A DNA stretch of 64,000 nt from Silicimonas algicola. GTDB lineage: Bacteria > Pseudomonadota > Alphaproteobacteria > Rhodobacterales > Rhodobacteraceae. This document shows, piece after piece, positions 18,182-27,454 of the stretch (its first letter is position 1; every line of letters starts with the position of its first letter). The stretch spans positions 62,001 through 126,000 of the forward strand of contig NZ_QGGV01000005.1 in assembly GCF_003148765.1 (NCBI RefSeq). The letters run 5' to 3'. Position numbers and translations under genes: made by a program. The notes under the pieces are model-generated. The model saw only the letters and a list, made by a program, of their open reading frames with translations. It did not search any database and was not told the origin of the DNA.

Positions 18182-18978
18182 TGCGCGGGTCCCTTGAGGG
18201 ATGCTGTGTCCGGCACGGGGCCGCCGCCCGCGTAGGCCCGCCAAAGGTCGACAAGGGGCCACAGGGCGTCTGCCTTTGCGTGGTCCTGCCACGGTTTCTC
18301 GTATTGGTAGTGGACGACATTGATCGAGCCCCAGTCCCAGAGCTCCGGCAGGTTGATCCAGACGTATTGGAGCATGTTGTCGAAGACCGGAAGACCGTGC
18401 CAGGCAGGAAAGAAGGTCTGGAGAAAGGTCTGATCGGTCCGACGCCAGAAGGCGCCCGGTGCATCGAGCGCCGCCATCATGGCGTCGAAGGTTTCGGGAG
18501 CGGGGTGCGCGGTGAAGACACCCGAGTTGAGCCGGTGAAAGTCGGTGAGGCTCTCATAGACGTTCGGCGCAGCCGAGAACTCGGGATAGTCGAACAGGCG
18601 GTCGATGTTCCTGAGCACAAGCGTGTCGGCGTCGAGGAAGACGACGCGGTCATAGGGTAACTGCCAGAGCCGCAACTTGGCGAAGTTGTCGAGGGGTGTG
18701 TGAAAGGCGGGCTTCTCGCCCTTGGTGAAGGGCGCCACCCCGTGCAGGCGGTCGCGGGCGTGGGCGTCGTTGAAGGCGGCGGAGGTCGGCAGAAGGTCGA
18801 CCGGGACGAGGGACGCTCCCCGGTCGGCAAGGGCGGTCAGCGCGTCGGAAGGAACGCCGCCCGTGTGCATGACGACACGATCCGCCGAGGTCCCGCTGAG
18901 GTCGAGCGAACGCAGAAGCGCGCCCGCCCCAAGTGCGAAGTCGGCGTTGGTGACCAGCGTGACGTAGGCGCGTTTCAC
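18178..18978 (-). CDS. sqdD: SqdD, GT8-type glycosyltransferase of sulfolipid synthesis
   Basis: A 266-residue glycosyltransferase of the glycogenin-like GT8 family. The N terminus AYVTLVTNADFALGAGALLRSL and the metal-binding DxD motif in VVFLDADTLVL are typical, as is a later RLNSGVF. In R. sphaeroides SqdD is thought to transfer sulfoquinovose from its UDP donor during sulfolipid synthesis. The four-base overlaps with both sqdB upstream and sqdC downstream show one transcription unit. Assignment is strong from the combination of family and operon order. Confidence 0.85.
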   Translation of the reverse strand: MKRAYVTLVTNADFALGAGALLRSLDLSGTSADRVVMHTGGVPSDALTALADRGASLVPVDLLPTSAAFNDAHARDRLHGVAPFTKGEKPAFHTPLDNFAKLRLWQLPYDRVVFLDADTLVLRNIDRLFDYPEFSAAPNVYESLTDFHRLNSGVFTAHPAPETFDAMMAALDAPGAFWRRTDQTFLQTFFPAWHGLPVFDNMLQYVWINLPELWDWGSINVVHYQYEKPWQDHAKADALWPLVDLWRAYAGGGPVPDTASLKGPAQ

Positions 18979-20192
18979 GACACCCGCCGAAGGCCCTTCT
19001 TCTCGGGATCATGGTCGACCTTGGTGCCCAATTCCTTCGTCCAGGCCGAGACGGCGGGAACGCGGCTACGGTCGATCCGATGCGCATACTTGCGGGCCAC
19101 CTCGACCACCTCGGACAGAAGGCCATCAGCCAGGGTGGTGGGGTCGAGACCGAGCGCGCGGAACTGGTCGTTCTTCACGATCAGGTCGTTTTCGGCGGCT
19201 TCCTTGCGCGGGTTCGGCAGATAGGCGACCTCGGCCCCGCTCAGGCGGGCGACCAGCTCGGCGAGGTCGCGGACACGGTGCGTTTCCGTCATCTGGTTGA
19301 AGATCTTCACGCGGTCGCCGGCTTCGGGCGCATCGCCCAGGGCGAGCTCGATGCAGCGGACCGAGTCCTGGATATGGATGAAGGCGCGGGTCTGGCCACC
19401 GGTGCCGTGGACGGTCAGCGGATAGCCGATGGCGGCCTGGATCAGGAAGCGGTTCAGGACGGTGCCATAGTCGCCGTCGTAGTCGAAGCGGTTGATGAGC
19501 TGCTCGTGCCGGCGCGTCTGGTCGGTGTGCGTGCCCCAGACGATGCCCTGGTGCAGGTCGGTGATCCTCAGGCCGTCGTTCTGGGCGTAGAACTGGAAGA
19601 GGATCTGATCGAGCGACTTCGTCATGTGATAGACCGAGCCGGGCTTCGTCGGGTAGAGGATTTCCTGGCTCCTCTTGCCCGAAGGCGTGTCGATCTCGAC
19701 GTCGAGATAGCCCTCGGGGATCGGTGCGCCGACGCTGGAATAGCCGTAGACGCCCATGGTGCCGAGGTGGACGAGGTGGGCGTCGATGCCGGTTTCCACC
19801 AGCGCGGCCAACAGGTTGTGTGTCGCGTTGGTGTTGTTGTTGACGGTGTAGACCTTGTGACGGTCGGATTTCATCGAATAGGGCGCGGCGCGCTGTTCGG
19901 CGAAGTGGATGACGGCGTCGGGCGTCTCGTCGGCCAACCAGGCCTTGAGGCGCTCGTATTCCTTGGCGAGGTCGAGGAGGTGAAAGCGGATGCGCCGCCC
20001 CGTCTCCTGGTGCCAGATTCGGCAGCGCTCCTGGATCGAGTCCATCGGCGTGAGGGACTGTACGCCGAGTTCAGTGTCGATCCAGCGGCGCGAGAGGTTG
20101 TCGACGATGTGGACCTCGTGCCCGAGGTTCGACAGGTGCAGCGTCGTGGGCCAGCCGACGAAGCCGTCGCCGCCTAAGATTGCTATTTTCAT
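18975..20192 (-). CDS. sqdB: UDP-sulfoquinovose synthase
   Basis: A 405-residue NAD-dependent SDR enzyme that makes UDP-sulfoquinovose from UDP-glucose and sulfite, the head-group donor of sulfolipid. Motifs match the SQD1/SqdB family closely: IAILGGDGFVGWPTTLHLS, the pair HFAEQRAAPYSM and HLGTMGVYG, the catalytic Tyr/Lys in SVYHMTKSLD, DLHQGIVWGTHTDQT, and FNQMTETHRV. The ATG has AAAGGG eight bases upstream. It is the first gene of sqdBDC; the 79-bp gap to urtE contains a possible promoter (TTGCTT, 16 bases, TACATT on the minus strand), so it may be expressed apart from the urea genes. Confidence 0.95.
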   Translation of the reverse strand: MKIAILGGDGFVGWPTTLHLSNLGHEVHIVDNLSRRWIDTELGVQSLTPMDSIQERCRIWHQETGRRIRFHLLDLAKEYERLKAWLADETPDAVIHFAEQRAAPYSMKSDRHKVYTVNNNTNATHNLLAALVETGIDAHLVHLGTMGVYGYSSVGAPIPEGYLDVEIDTPSGKRSQEILYPTKPGSVYHMTKSLDQILFQFYAQNDGLRITDLHQGIVWGTHTDQTRRHEQLINRFDYDGDYGTVLNRFLIQAAIGYPLTVHGTGGQTRAFIHIQDSVRCIELALGDAPEAGDRVKIFNQMTETHRVRDLAELVARLSGAEVAYLPNPRKEAAENDLIVKNDQFRALGLDPTTLADGLLSEVVEVARKYAHRIDRSRVPAVSAWTKELGTKVDHDPEKKGLRRVS

Positions 20193-20271
20193 GGGTCAGC
20201 CCTTTCCGCGTTGTCGGCCCCAGCCTTGACCCAACAATGTAACGGCGAAACGACGTCAAGCAAGCTGGCGC

Positions 20272-20967
20272 TCAGACCGTCACGGCCTTCAGCAGGTCCT
20301 CGCGCGGAATATCACCTATCGCGCCTTGCATAGTGACGGCGCCGCGTTTCAGGACGACGACGCGGTCGGCGAGAGCGCAGGCGAAGTCGAAATACTGCTC
20401 GACGAGGACAATGGCCATGTCGCCCCGGTCGCGGAGTTGGCGGATGACGTTGCCGATCTGCTGGATGATGTTGGGCTGGATGCCCTCGGTCGGCTCGTCG
20501 AGGAGCAGGAGCTTCGGGCGGGTGATGAGGGCGCGGGCGATCGCTAGCTGCTGCTGCTGCCCGCCCGATAGGTCGCCGCCGTTGCGGTGCTTCATTTCCT
20601 TCAGGACCGGGAAGAGGTCGTAGATTTCGGCCGGGATGCCGTGCTCGGACTTTGGCAGGCAGGCGAAGCCCGTCTCGAGGTTCTCTTCGACCGTTAGTAG
20701 GGGAAAAATCTCGCGGCCCTGGGGCACGTAGCCTACGCCGAGGCGGGCGAGGTCGTGAGCGCGGAGCCTGCCGATGGTCCGTCCGTCGAGCGTGACCTCT
20801 CCGCCGGTGCGCGGGTGGGTGCCCGAGATCGCCTTCATCAGGCTTGTCTTGCCGACGCCGTTGGTGCCCATGACGCAGGTGACTTGCCCCAGTGCGGCGT
20901 CGAGAGAGATGCCGTTCAGGATCTGCGAGTGGCCGTAATGGAGGGTGAGGTCGCGGACGGTGAGCAT
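20272..20967 (-). CDS. urtE: Urea ABC transporter ATP-binding protein UrtE
   Basis: A 231-residue LivF-like ATPase. Walker A is GTNGVGKTS (about 34-42), the ABC signature is LSGGQQQQLAIARAL and Walker B is LLLLDEPTEGIQP; GIQPNIIQQIG is typical of UrtE rather than amino-acid LivF. It powers urea import together with UrtD. It is the last gene of urtABCDE, four bases after urtD. Confidence 0.95.
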   Translation of the reverse strand: MLTVRDLTLHYGHSQILNGISLDAALGQVTCVMGTNGVGKTSLMKAISGTHPRTGGEVTLDGRTIGRLRAHDLARLGVGYVPQGREIFPLLTVEENLETGFACLPKSEHGIPAEIYDLFPVLKEMKHRNGGDLSGGQQQQLAIARALITRPKLLLLDEPTEGIQPNIIQQIGNVIRQLRDRGDMAIVLVEQYFDFACALADRVVVLKRGAVTMQGAIGDIPREDLLKAVTV

Positions 20968-20970
20968 GGT

Positions 20971-21708
20971 CTAGCGCCCCAGGTAGACGTCGATGACGCG
21001 CGGGTCCGACGTGACGTGATCGAGGCTGCCCTCGGCCAGAACCGAACCTTCGTGCAGCACGGTGACGCGGCAGTTCAGGCGGCGGATGAACTCCATGTCG
21101 TGCTCGACGACGACGACGGCGCGGGTCTTCGCGGCCTCGACGAGAATCGATGTGGTGTGCTCGCGTTCGGATGGCGTCATGCCGGCGGCGGGCTCGTCCA
21201 CGAGAAGAAGCTTCGGGTCCTGCGCCAGCAGCATCCCGATCTCGAGCCATTGCTTCTGGCCATGGGACAGCTCGCCCGCCTTGCGGGCAAGCTGGTCGGA
21301 GAGGGCGATCTCGGAGGCCAGAGCCTCTACGCGGGCGAGGTCGTCCGGTTTGGGTTTCCAGAACAGGACCGAGAGGGGGCCGCGCTCGTTCTTCAGCGCC
21401 ATAAGGAGGTTGGCGTGGACGGTCTGGTCCTCGAAGACCGTGGGCTTCTGGAACTTCCGCCCGATCCCCTCTCGCGCGATCTGCGCCTCGGACATGGACA
21501 AGAGCGACTTCGACTTTTCGCCCCAGATCACGCGGCCCTCGTCGGGGCGGGTTTTTCCGGTGATAATGTCCATGAACGTGGTCTTGCCCGCGCCGTTCGG
21601 GCCGATGACGGCGCGCATCTCGGCGTCCCCGATCTGGAAGGACAGGTTGTTGATCGCCTTGAAGCCGTCGAAGGAGACCGAGACGCCGGAGACTTCGAGG
21701 AGGCTCAT
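20971..21708 (-). CDS. urtD: Urea ABC transporter ATP-binding protein UrtD
   Basis: A 245-residue LivG-like ATPase with Walker [10 protein letters not shown] (36-44), signature LSHGQKQWLEIGM (the Gly-to-His signature variant usual in UrtD) and Walker B LLLVDEPAAGMT. The ATG at 21708 overlaps the urtC stop by four bases; a longer frame upstream lies inside urtC and is not real. Confidence 0.95.
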   Translation of the reverse strand: MSLLEVSGVSVSFDGFKAINNLSFQIGDAEMRAVIGPNGAGKTTFMDIITGKTRPDEGRVIWGEKSKSLLSMSEAQIAREGIGRKFQKPTVFEDQTVHANLLMALKNERGPLSVLFWKPKPDDLARVEALASEIALSDQLARKAGELSHGQKQWLEIGMLLAQDPKLLLVDEPAAGMTPSEREHTTSILVEAAKTRAVVVVEHDMEFIRRLNCRVTVLHEGSVLAEGSLDHVTSDPRVIDVYLGR

Positions 21709-22937
21709 TCCCCGGCCTCCCTCTCGCGGAAGCTGCCCTGGTCGGGTCCGAGGTCGGCGCCGTGTCGGTCGGGCGCACGGCGACCGGTCCAGAGATCGAC
21801 GAGGCCGCCGATGCCCTTGGGCGCGAAGAGCGTGACGCCGACGAAGGAGAGACCCAGGACGATCAGCCACCAGTCGACCCATTTGATCGTGTAGACCCCA
21901 AGCGGGATGTCGGGCGCCTGTCCACCGGTGAACCAGGACGAGACGAGGCTGACGAAGGTCGCGCCGATGACCGCGCCGTAGAGACGTCCGCGGCCGCCGA
22001 TGGCCACCCAGACCACGAGGTAGATCGAGGCGATCGGCGCGATCTCGGCCGGGTTCACGATCCCGGCCTGAGGGTAGTAGAGCGCCCCCGCGATGCCGGC
22101 GATCATGGCCGTGAGGGTGAAGACGAAGAGCTTGTAGCCCTCGACCGAGTAGCCGAGGAAGCGGACCCGCGCCTCGTCGTCGCGGATGCCGCGCATCACC
22201 GAGCCGAACTTGCCCGAGACTATCCAGGCGGCAAGGAGGTAGCCAAGCCCGAGAGCGGCAGCGGAGGCCCAGAGGAACCAGATCGACACTTTCGACTGCG
22301 GGACGGAGCCGAGGCCGGGAAGGTTCTGGAGGCCGGAGAGGCCGTTGTTGCCCCTGAGCCCGCTGTCGTTCTGGAAGAGGTAGAGCGCGAGGGCCAGCGT
22401 CATGGCCTGCGTCAGGATCGAGAGGTAAACACCCGTGACGCGGCTACGGAAGGCGAGCCAGCCGAAGACGAGGGCGAGGAGGCCCGGGACGGCCACGACC
22501 ATGAGAAGTTGCAGGAACAGGCTGTCGGCGAAGGCCCAGACGACGGGAAACTCGTTCGAGCCGACGACGCCGAAGATCTGGGTGCCGATGCCGTCGACGA
22601 TCTCCTGCGGGGTCGGCGGGATGGGGGCGTTTGCCAGCGAGCGTTCGACGATGGCGCGCGTGCGCTCGTACATCAGCCACATGCCGATCATGTATCCGCC
22701 CAGGCCGAAGAATGCGAAGTGGCCCAGCGACAGGATGCCGGTGTAGCCCCAGACGAGGTCGAGAGCGACGGCGATCAGGCAAAGGCACAGCGTCTTGCCG
22801 AGCGTCTTGGTGAAGGAGGTCGAGATGTCTCCGGTGCCGTAGGCCTCGCCCAGGATCGTGACGCCGATGGTGAAAGCGGCGAGCAGCACGAGAAAGATCG
22901 GGACCGACGGGTTGCGGGCGAAGAAGCTGGTTCTCAT
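21705..22937 (-). CDS. urtC: Urea ABC transporter permease UrtC
   Basis: A 410-residue LivM-like inner-membrane permease. It has about ten hydrophobic segments (for example VPIFLVLLAAFTIGVTIL, then LDLVWGYTGILSLGHFAFFGLGGYMIGMWL) and a cytoplasmic loop with DDEARVRFLGYSVEGYKLF. With UrtB it forms the urea channel. It starts four bases after urtB. Confidence 0.95.
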   Translation of the reverse strand: MRTSFFARNPSVPIFLVLLAAFTIGVTILGEAYGTGDISTSFTKTLGKTLCLCLIAVALDLVWGYTGILSLGHFAFFGLGGYMIGMWLMYERTRAIVERSLANAPIPPTPQEIVDGIGTQIFGVVGSNEFPVVWAFADSLFLQLLMVVAVPGLLALVFGWLAFRSRVTGVYLSILTQAMTLALALYLFQNDSGLRGNNGLSGLQNLPGLGSVPQSKVSIWFLWASAAALGLGYLLAAWIVSGKFGSVMRGIRDDEARVRFLGYSVEGYKLFVFTLTAMIAGIAGALYYPQAGIVNPAEIAPIASIYLVVWVAIGGRGRLYGAVIGATFVSLVSSWFTGGQAPDIPLGVYTIKWVDWWLIVLGLSFVGVTLFAPKGIGGLVDLWTGRRAPDRHGADLGPDQGSFREREAGE

Positions 22938-22941
22938 GGCC

Positions 22942-24906
22942 TCAGTCCCCCGCCGCGCGGCCTTTGAGGGCGATGATGCCCCTTGGCCGGAACTGGATGA
23001 AGATGATGATGAAGATGATCATGTAGGTCTGGGCGGCGAGGGTGTTCGACGGGTTCGCCCATTCGATCCCCTTTTGCAGAAAGCCGATCATCGTCGCGCC
23101 GAACAACGTTCCCCAGATGTTGCCGACGCCGCCGACCACCACGGTCATGAAGCTTTGGACGATGTAGTCTGCGCCAAGCTCGGACGTGACCTTCGCATAG
23201 AGACCGATGGCGACGCCGGCGATCCCCGCGATGCCCGAGCCGAGGCCGAAGGTGAGCATGTTCACGCGGTCGGGGTTGATGCCCATGCTGCCCGCCATGC
23301 GACGGTTCTGGGTCACGGCGCGGGTCTCGAGCCCGAAACGGGTGCGCTTCATGATGAAGAGGAAGAGGGCGAGGAACATGAGCGCCAGCACGAAGATGGC
23401 GATACGGATGTAACTGATCGATACGATGTCGTTGATCGACCAGGCTCCGTCCAGCCAGGAGGGTGCGGTCAGGGGCCGCGCCTGGGTGCCGAAGATGTTC
23501 TTGGCGAGTTGCTGAAGCGCGATGGAGATTCCGAAGGTCGCGAGCACCGTCTCGAGCGGGCGGTTGTAGAGGTGGCGGATCACGAGGCGTTCCAGGAGGA
23601 CGCCAGCGGCGAAGGTGACGGCGAAGGCGAGGGGAATGGCGACGAGGATTGACGCCGTGTGGTTCGGGATCAACTGTTGGGTGACGTAGCCCGTGTAGGC
23701 GCCCATCATGATGAGCTCGCCATGAGCCATGTTGATGACGCCCATGACGCCGAAGGTGATGGCGAGGCCGATGGCGGCCAGGAAATAAATCGAGGCGAGG
23801 GACAGGGCGTCGAGCCCGAGGTCGATGGCTTGCGCTATGCCGACTCGGGTCGAGATGGACCGAAGCGTGTCGCGCGCGGCGTCAGTGACGGCGGCGGAGG
23901 GTTCGACGTAGACCTCGGCGAAGGAAAAACGGGCGAGTTCGTCGTCGATCTCGATTTCGGTGATGCCGGGCTGGACGGTGCCCGCCTCGACCAGGGCGGC
24001 ATAGGCGCGGGCGCGGGCCTCCTGCGTGTCGAGGTCGGCGACCGGAATGCCGGCAACCGCGCCATCGACGATGTTGGCGGCAAGGGCCGATTTGACGGTG
24101 TCGTTGTCGAGCCGGGCCGGGACGAGGCCGTCCGCGACGAGGAGGTCGTAGGCGGCGGCGACGGGAAACGCTTCGGATCCGGGGCGCAGTTGCCGGGCGA
24201 CGTTCGCCTCGGCCGCTATTCCGCCTTCGAACACCTGAAGGCGCGTCGTCAGGATGGGGTTCAGCGTGGCGCGCACGTCCACGCCGGTATCGCCTTCAAG
24301 GCCCCGGATCGCCTCGATGCGGGCCGGCTCGTCGGGATCGAAGGCGGCGGTCAGGAGACGCACGAGGCGCTCCTTGCGGGCGAGGATAGCGGGATCGGCC
24401 TCGCCCTCCAGCGATCCCCGGAGGGGCACGAGAGCCTCGGGGTCCGGGCGGCGTTCGAGCGAGAGGAGCGCGGAGCGGCGGTTCGCGGGGTTCGGGTCCA
24501 TGAGTTGGAACTGGACGAGCGCGGTTCCCAGAAGCCCGCGGATGCCGCTGTTGGGCTTGATCTGTTCGAGGTCGTCCTTGTCCGCTGTCCCGGCCTCGGC
24601 GCCCGTGTCGAAGTCGGTGAGGGTGTAGCTGCGCCCCTCGGCCGGATCGGCGCGGAAGAACAGCCCGTCCGAGGTGCGGACCCAGATATTCTTGTCCTGC
24701 CAGGCTTCGAGCACGGTCTGGGCCTGCGGCAATCCGCTGGAGGCCATCGCCTGGATCGCGGGTTCGATGGTGCGCCGCGAGCTTTCGAGGATGATTTCGC
24801 GGTGTTCCTGAAGGATGTCCTGGATCGGTGTGTCCTGCGCGGAGGCCTCGGTGAGCCCCGCCAACAGGCAAAGGAGTGCCGTGGCCCAAGTCCGCATTCT
24901 GCCCAT
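22942..24906 (-). CDS. urtB: Urea ABC transporter permease UrtB with long N-terminal extension
   Basis: A 654-residue LivH-like permease. Residues 1-23 look like a signal peptide ending in EASAQ. Residues 24 to about 350 are a soluble, helical, HEAT-like region (KERLVRLLTAAFDPDEPARIEAI). The membrane part follows (SIYFLAAIGLAITFGVMGVINMAHGEL, then VVVGGVGNIWGTLFGA). The extension is normal for alphaproteobacterial UrtB and is not a fusion artefact; it should face the periplasm. The gene follows urtA after 56 bases holding a strong stem-loop. Confidence 0.95.
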   Translation of the reverse strand: MGRMRTWATALLCLLAGLTEASAQDTPIQDILQEHREIILESSRRTIEPAIQAMASSGLPQAQTVLEAWQDKNIWVRTSDGLFFRADPAEGRSYTLTDFDTGAEAGTADKDDLEQIKPNSGIRGLLGTALVQFQLMDPNPANRRSALLSLERRPDPEALVPLRGSLEGEADPAILARKERLVRLLTAAFDPDEPARIEAIRGLEGDTGVDVRATLNPILTTRLQVFEGGIAAEANVARQLRPGSEAFPVAAAYDLLVADGLVPARLDNDTVKSALAANIVDGAVAGIPVADLDTQEARARAYAALVEAGTVQPGITEIEIDDELARFSFAEVYVEPSAAVTDAARDTLRSISTRVGIAQAIDLGLDALSLASIYFLAAIGLAITFGVMGVINMAHGELIMMGAYTGYVTQQLIPNHTASILVAIPLAFAVTFAAGVLLERLVIRHLYNRPLETVLATFGISIALQQLAKNIFGTQARPLTAPSWLDGAWSINDIVSISYIRIAIFVLALMFLALFLFIMKRTRFGLETRAVTQNRRMAGSMGINPDRVNMLTFGLGSGIAGIAGVAIGLYAKVTSELGADYIVQSFMTVVVGGVGNIWGTLFGATMIGFLQKGIEWANPSNTLAAQTYMIIFIIIFIQFRPRGIIALKGRAAGD

Positions 24907-24920
24907 CCCCCGGAAAGTGT

Positions 24921-24947
24921 GCCTGAAGGGGGGAGGCCCCTTCAGGC
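24921..24947 (-). promoter_or_regulatory. Intercistronic stem-loop between urtA and urtB
   Basis: GCCTGAAGGGG and CCCCTTCAGGC make a perfect 11-bp stem around a 5-base loop. It starts 16 bases past the urtA stop and lacks a long U-tract (tail ACACTTTCC on the minus strand). Such hairpins after substrate-binding-protein genes commonly protect the upstream mRNA or partly terminate, giving more binding protein than permease; that role is inferred here. Confidence 0.65.
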
Positions 24948-24962
24948 AGCGGTCGCGTCAGG

Positions 24963-26246
24963 TCAGTAGTTCGACTTGATCTGGACGCAGGTCTTGGTCT
25001 CGGTGTTGTACATGCCACACTCGAGGTCCTTCCAATCGGACTCGAGCACCGCCGATTCCGGGAGGAAGTCGGTCCAGGCATCGCCCGCCACCGGCTCGGT
25101 CTCGGAGACGATGTCGAACTGGCCGTCGGCCTGGATCTCGCCGATCAGCACGGGCTTCGAGAGGTGGTGGTTCACGCCCATCACGGCCGTGCCGCCGGTC
25201 AGGTTCGGGAACTCCTGCCCCCACATGGCGGAGCGTACGGCGTCGACGTCGGTGGTGCCGGCGGCGGTTACTGCGTTCACCCACATGTTGAAGCCGATGT
25301 AGTGGGCTTCCATCGGGTCGTTGGTCACGCGATCGGTGCTGCCGATGAAGTCCTGCCAGGCGGCGATGAATTCGGCGTTCGCGGGCGTGTCGGCGGACAT
25401 GAAGTAGTTCCAGGCCGCGAGGTGACCGACGAGGTTGGTGGTGTCGAGGCCGGAGAGCTCTTCCTCACCGACCGAGAAGGCGACGACGGGGATATCGTCG
25501 GCCGAAATGCCGGCGGCGGCGAGTTCCTTGTAGAAGCCTACGTTGGCGTCGCCGTTGATCGTCGAAATCACGCCGACCTTCTTTCCATCGGCACCGAGGG
25601 CGACGACGTCAGCCACGATCTTCGACCAGTCAGAGTGTCCGAACGGCGTGTAGTTCACGAAGATGTCTTCCTGCGCGATGCCCTTGGACTTCAGGTAGGA
25701 CTCGAGGATGTTGTTCGTCGTGCGCGGATAGACATAGTCGGTGCCCAGGAGCGCGAACTTCTCGACGCCGAGCTCTTCGAGGAAGTAGTCGGTGGCCGGG
25801 ATCGCCTGCTGGTTCGGGGCAGCGCCCGTGTAGAAGACGTTCTTCGAGCTTTCTTCGCCCTCGTACTGGACGGGGTAAAAGAGGAGGCCGTTCAACTCCT
25901 CGATCACCGGCAGGACCGACTTCCGCGAGACGGAGGTCCAGTTGCCGAAGATCACGTCGACCTCGTGAACGGTCAGCAACTCTCGCGCCTTCTCGGCGAA
26001 GAGCGGCCAGTCGGAGGCCGGATCGACCACGACCGCCTCGAGTTCGCAGCCGAGAACGCCGCCCTTCTCGTTCTGGGCGGCCACGAGCATCTCCATCGTG
26101 TCCTTCAGGGTGGTTTCGGAAATGGCCATCGTGCCGGACAGCGAGTGCAGCACGCCGACCTTGATCGGGCAGTCCTGGGCCAGGGCCGGACCGGCGAGCG
26201 CCGCGAGCAGCGCGGTTCCGGCCAGTGTCGATTTCAGATTTGTCAT
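24963..26246 (-). CDS. urtA: Urea ABC transporter substrate-binding protein UrtA
   Basis: A 427-residue periplasmic binding protein that captures urea. A signal peptide (LLAALAGPALAQ, cut near residue 23) precedes the mature protein, which begins DCPIKVGVLHSLSGTMAISE. Later family motifs include GNWTSVSRKSVLPVIEELNG and TDYVYPRTTNNILESYL. The ATG at 26246 has AGGA just upstream in GACGAAGGATG; longer upstream frames run into the promoter. It is first in urtABCDE and divergent from ureD, which fits coordinated nitrogen control. Confidence 0.97.
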   Translation of the reverse strand: MTNLKSTLAGTALLAALAGPALAQDCPIKVGVLHSLSGTMAISETTLKDTMEMLVAAQNEKGGVLGCELEAVVVDPASDWPLFAEKARELLTVHEVDVIFGNWTSVSRKSVLPVIEELNGLLFYPVQYEGEESSKNVFYTGAAPNQQAIPATDYFLEELGVEKFALLGTDYVYPRTTNNILESYLKSKGIAQEDIFVNYTPFGHSDWSKIVADVVALGADGKKVGVISTINGDANVGFYKELAAAGISADDIPVVAFSVGEEELSGLDTTNLVGHLAAWNYFMSADTPANAEFIAAWQDFIGSTDRVTNDPMEAHYIGFNMWVNAVTAAGTTDVDAVRSAMWGQEFPNLTGGTAVMGVNHHLSKPVLIGEIQADGQFDIVSETEPVAGDAWTDFLPESAVLESDWKDLECGMYNTETKTCVQIKSNY

Positions 26247-26622
26247 CCTTCGTCTCCCCGCAGGGCGCGGGTTCCTTGCCAAATGGCGAGGAACGCCTAG
26301 CTCGACCCTGCAACTTAAGTTGTTGCACCAGTGCGGCGGCCCGGAGCTCCACTTCCATCGGCTGCCGCACACCCCCAGATTTTTTGGCAACATGCGCTGC
26401 CAGTGGGCACCCAAATCGATTCTGGATGGGGCGCGGCTTGGCAATCGTACTGCCCAGCTTTTCTGCACTGCGGCGTTCCTTGCACAGAATTTTGGCGCAT
26501 TACCCTGAGTAGTGCCGAAAAATTGGGCGACGACGCTTGGTGTGCCCGCATTCGGGCGAAAGCAGCGGACAACAGCGTCTGAGAATGGTGAAACGGTCCG
26601 GCGAACGGGGGGATGCGACCGC
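26247..26622. promoter_or_regulatory. Divergent urtA/ureD control region
   Basis: This 376-bp gap separates the urea transporter and urease operons. It contains a perfect 12-bp palindrome CAACTTAAGTTG at 26311-26322, a TGCACCA next to it (half of an NtrC-like site), and TTGGCAATCGTACTGCCC at 26438-26455. The last has GG and GC twelve bases apart, like a sigma-54 -24/-12 core, and because it is nearly palindromic it matches in both directions. No long gene is convincing here, but an alternative GTG at 26512 would extend ureD into it. All regulatory readings are tentative. Confidence 0.4.
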
Positions 26623-27453
26623 TTGACTGCCTTGCCGACATTGATCGTGACAGACGCGCAACCCCGCGCCGTGGGGTCCGTGTCGCTGAAGGTGACGGCG
26701 TCCGACCGCGGCACCGAGATTGCGAGGCTTCGGCACGAAGGGTCCATGCGCGCCCTCTTCCCCCGGCGCGACAGTCAGCGCATCACGGCGGTTCTCGTCA
26801 ACACTGCCGGAGGGGTAACCGGCGGCGACCGCTTCAGCGTCCGCGTCGAGGCGGGCGAGGGCGCCGACATCACCATCACGACGCAGGCGGCCGAGAGAGC
26901 CTATCGTGCGCAACCTGGCCAGACCGGCCGCGTCGATACCGTTCTGACGATCGGTCCGAACGCGCGCCTGGCCTGGCTCCCGCAGGAAACGATCCTCTTC
27001 GACGGTTCGTCGCTCGAGCGGCGCCTGACGGTGGATCTGGGCGCGGGGGCGTCGGCGCTGATCGTCGAGCCCCTGATCTTCGGCCGACGTGCCATGAACG
27101 AAGGCGTCAGCAGCGCCAGGCTCTCCGACCGGATCACGCTGCGCCGCGACGGTGTGCCGATCTATCTCGACCGTATCTGCATGGAGGGCGATCTCGTCGC
27201 CCGTATGTCCCGTCCGGCAACCGGGCAGGGGGCGGCGGCCACCTCGACCGTGCTTTTTGCCGGAGAGGGCGCCGAGGCCAGGCTTGCGGCGGCGCGCGCC
27301 ATTCTTCCCGAGACGGCCGGCATCAGCCTGGTGCGCCCGGGCCTTCTCGCGGCGCGACTTCTGGCCGAGGACGGCTTCGATTTACGCCGCGCGCTTCTGC
27401 CCCTGATCCGGCTTCTCGCCGACGACGACCTGCCAAGACCCTGGATGATCTGA
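26623..27453 (+). CDS. ureD: Urease accessory protein UreD
   Basis: UreD is the scaffold that, with UreF and UreG, delivers nickel to apo-urease. The core motifs are clear: [46 protein letters not shown] and [12 protein letters not shown]. The start is uncertain. TTG at 26623 (276 residues, GGGGGG ten bases upstream) is given here; GTG at 26647 (268 residues) or GTG at 26512 (313 residues) are also in frame. Conservation only begins at [12 protein letters not shown], just after 26647, so the longest form is the least likely. It leads ureD-A-B-C-E-F-G. Confidence 0.93.
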   Translation: MTALPTLIVTDAQPRAVGSVSLKVTASDRGTEIARLRHEGSMRALFPRRDSQRITAVLVNTAGGVTGGDRFSVRVEAGEGADITITTQAAERAYRAQPGQTGRVDTVLTIGPNARLAWLPQETILFDGSSLERRLTVDLGAGASALIVEPLIFGRRAMNEGVSSARLSDRITLRRDGVPIYLDRICMEGDLVARMSRPATGQGAAATSTVLFAGEGAEARLAAARAILPETAGISLVRPGLLAARLLAEDGFDLRRALLPLIRLLADDDLPRPWMI

Positions 27454-27454
27454 C

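Noticed and set aside
24000-24906. Possible fusion or frameshift in urtB because of the 350-residue N-terminal extension
   Set aside because: The extension begins with a signal peptide, is in one frame with the permease part, and is normal for UrtB in this class.
26512-26622. Long N-terminal form of UreD from GTG 26512
   Set aside because: The extra residues lack resemblance to UreD, overlap the likely promoter, and lack a ribosome site.
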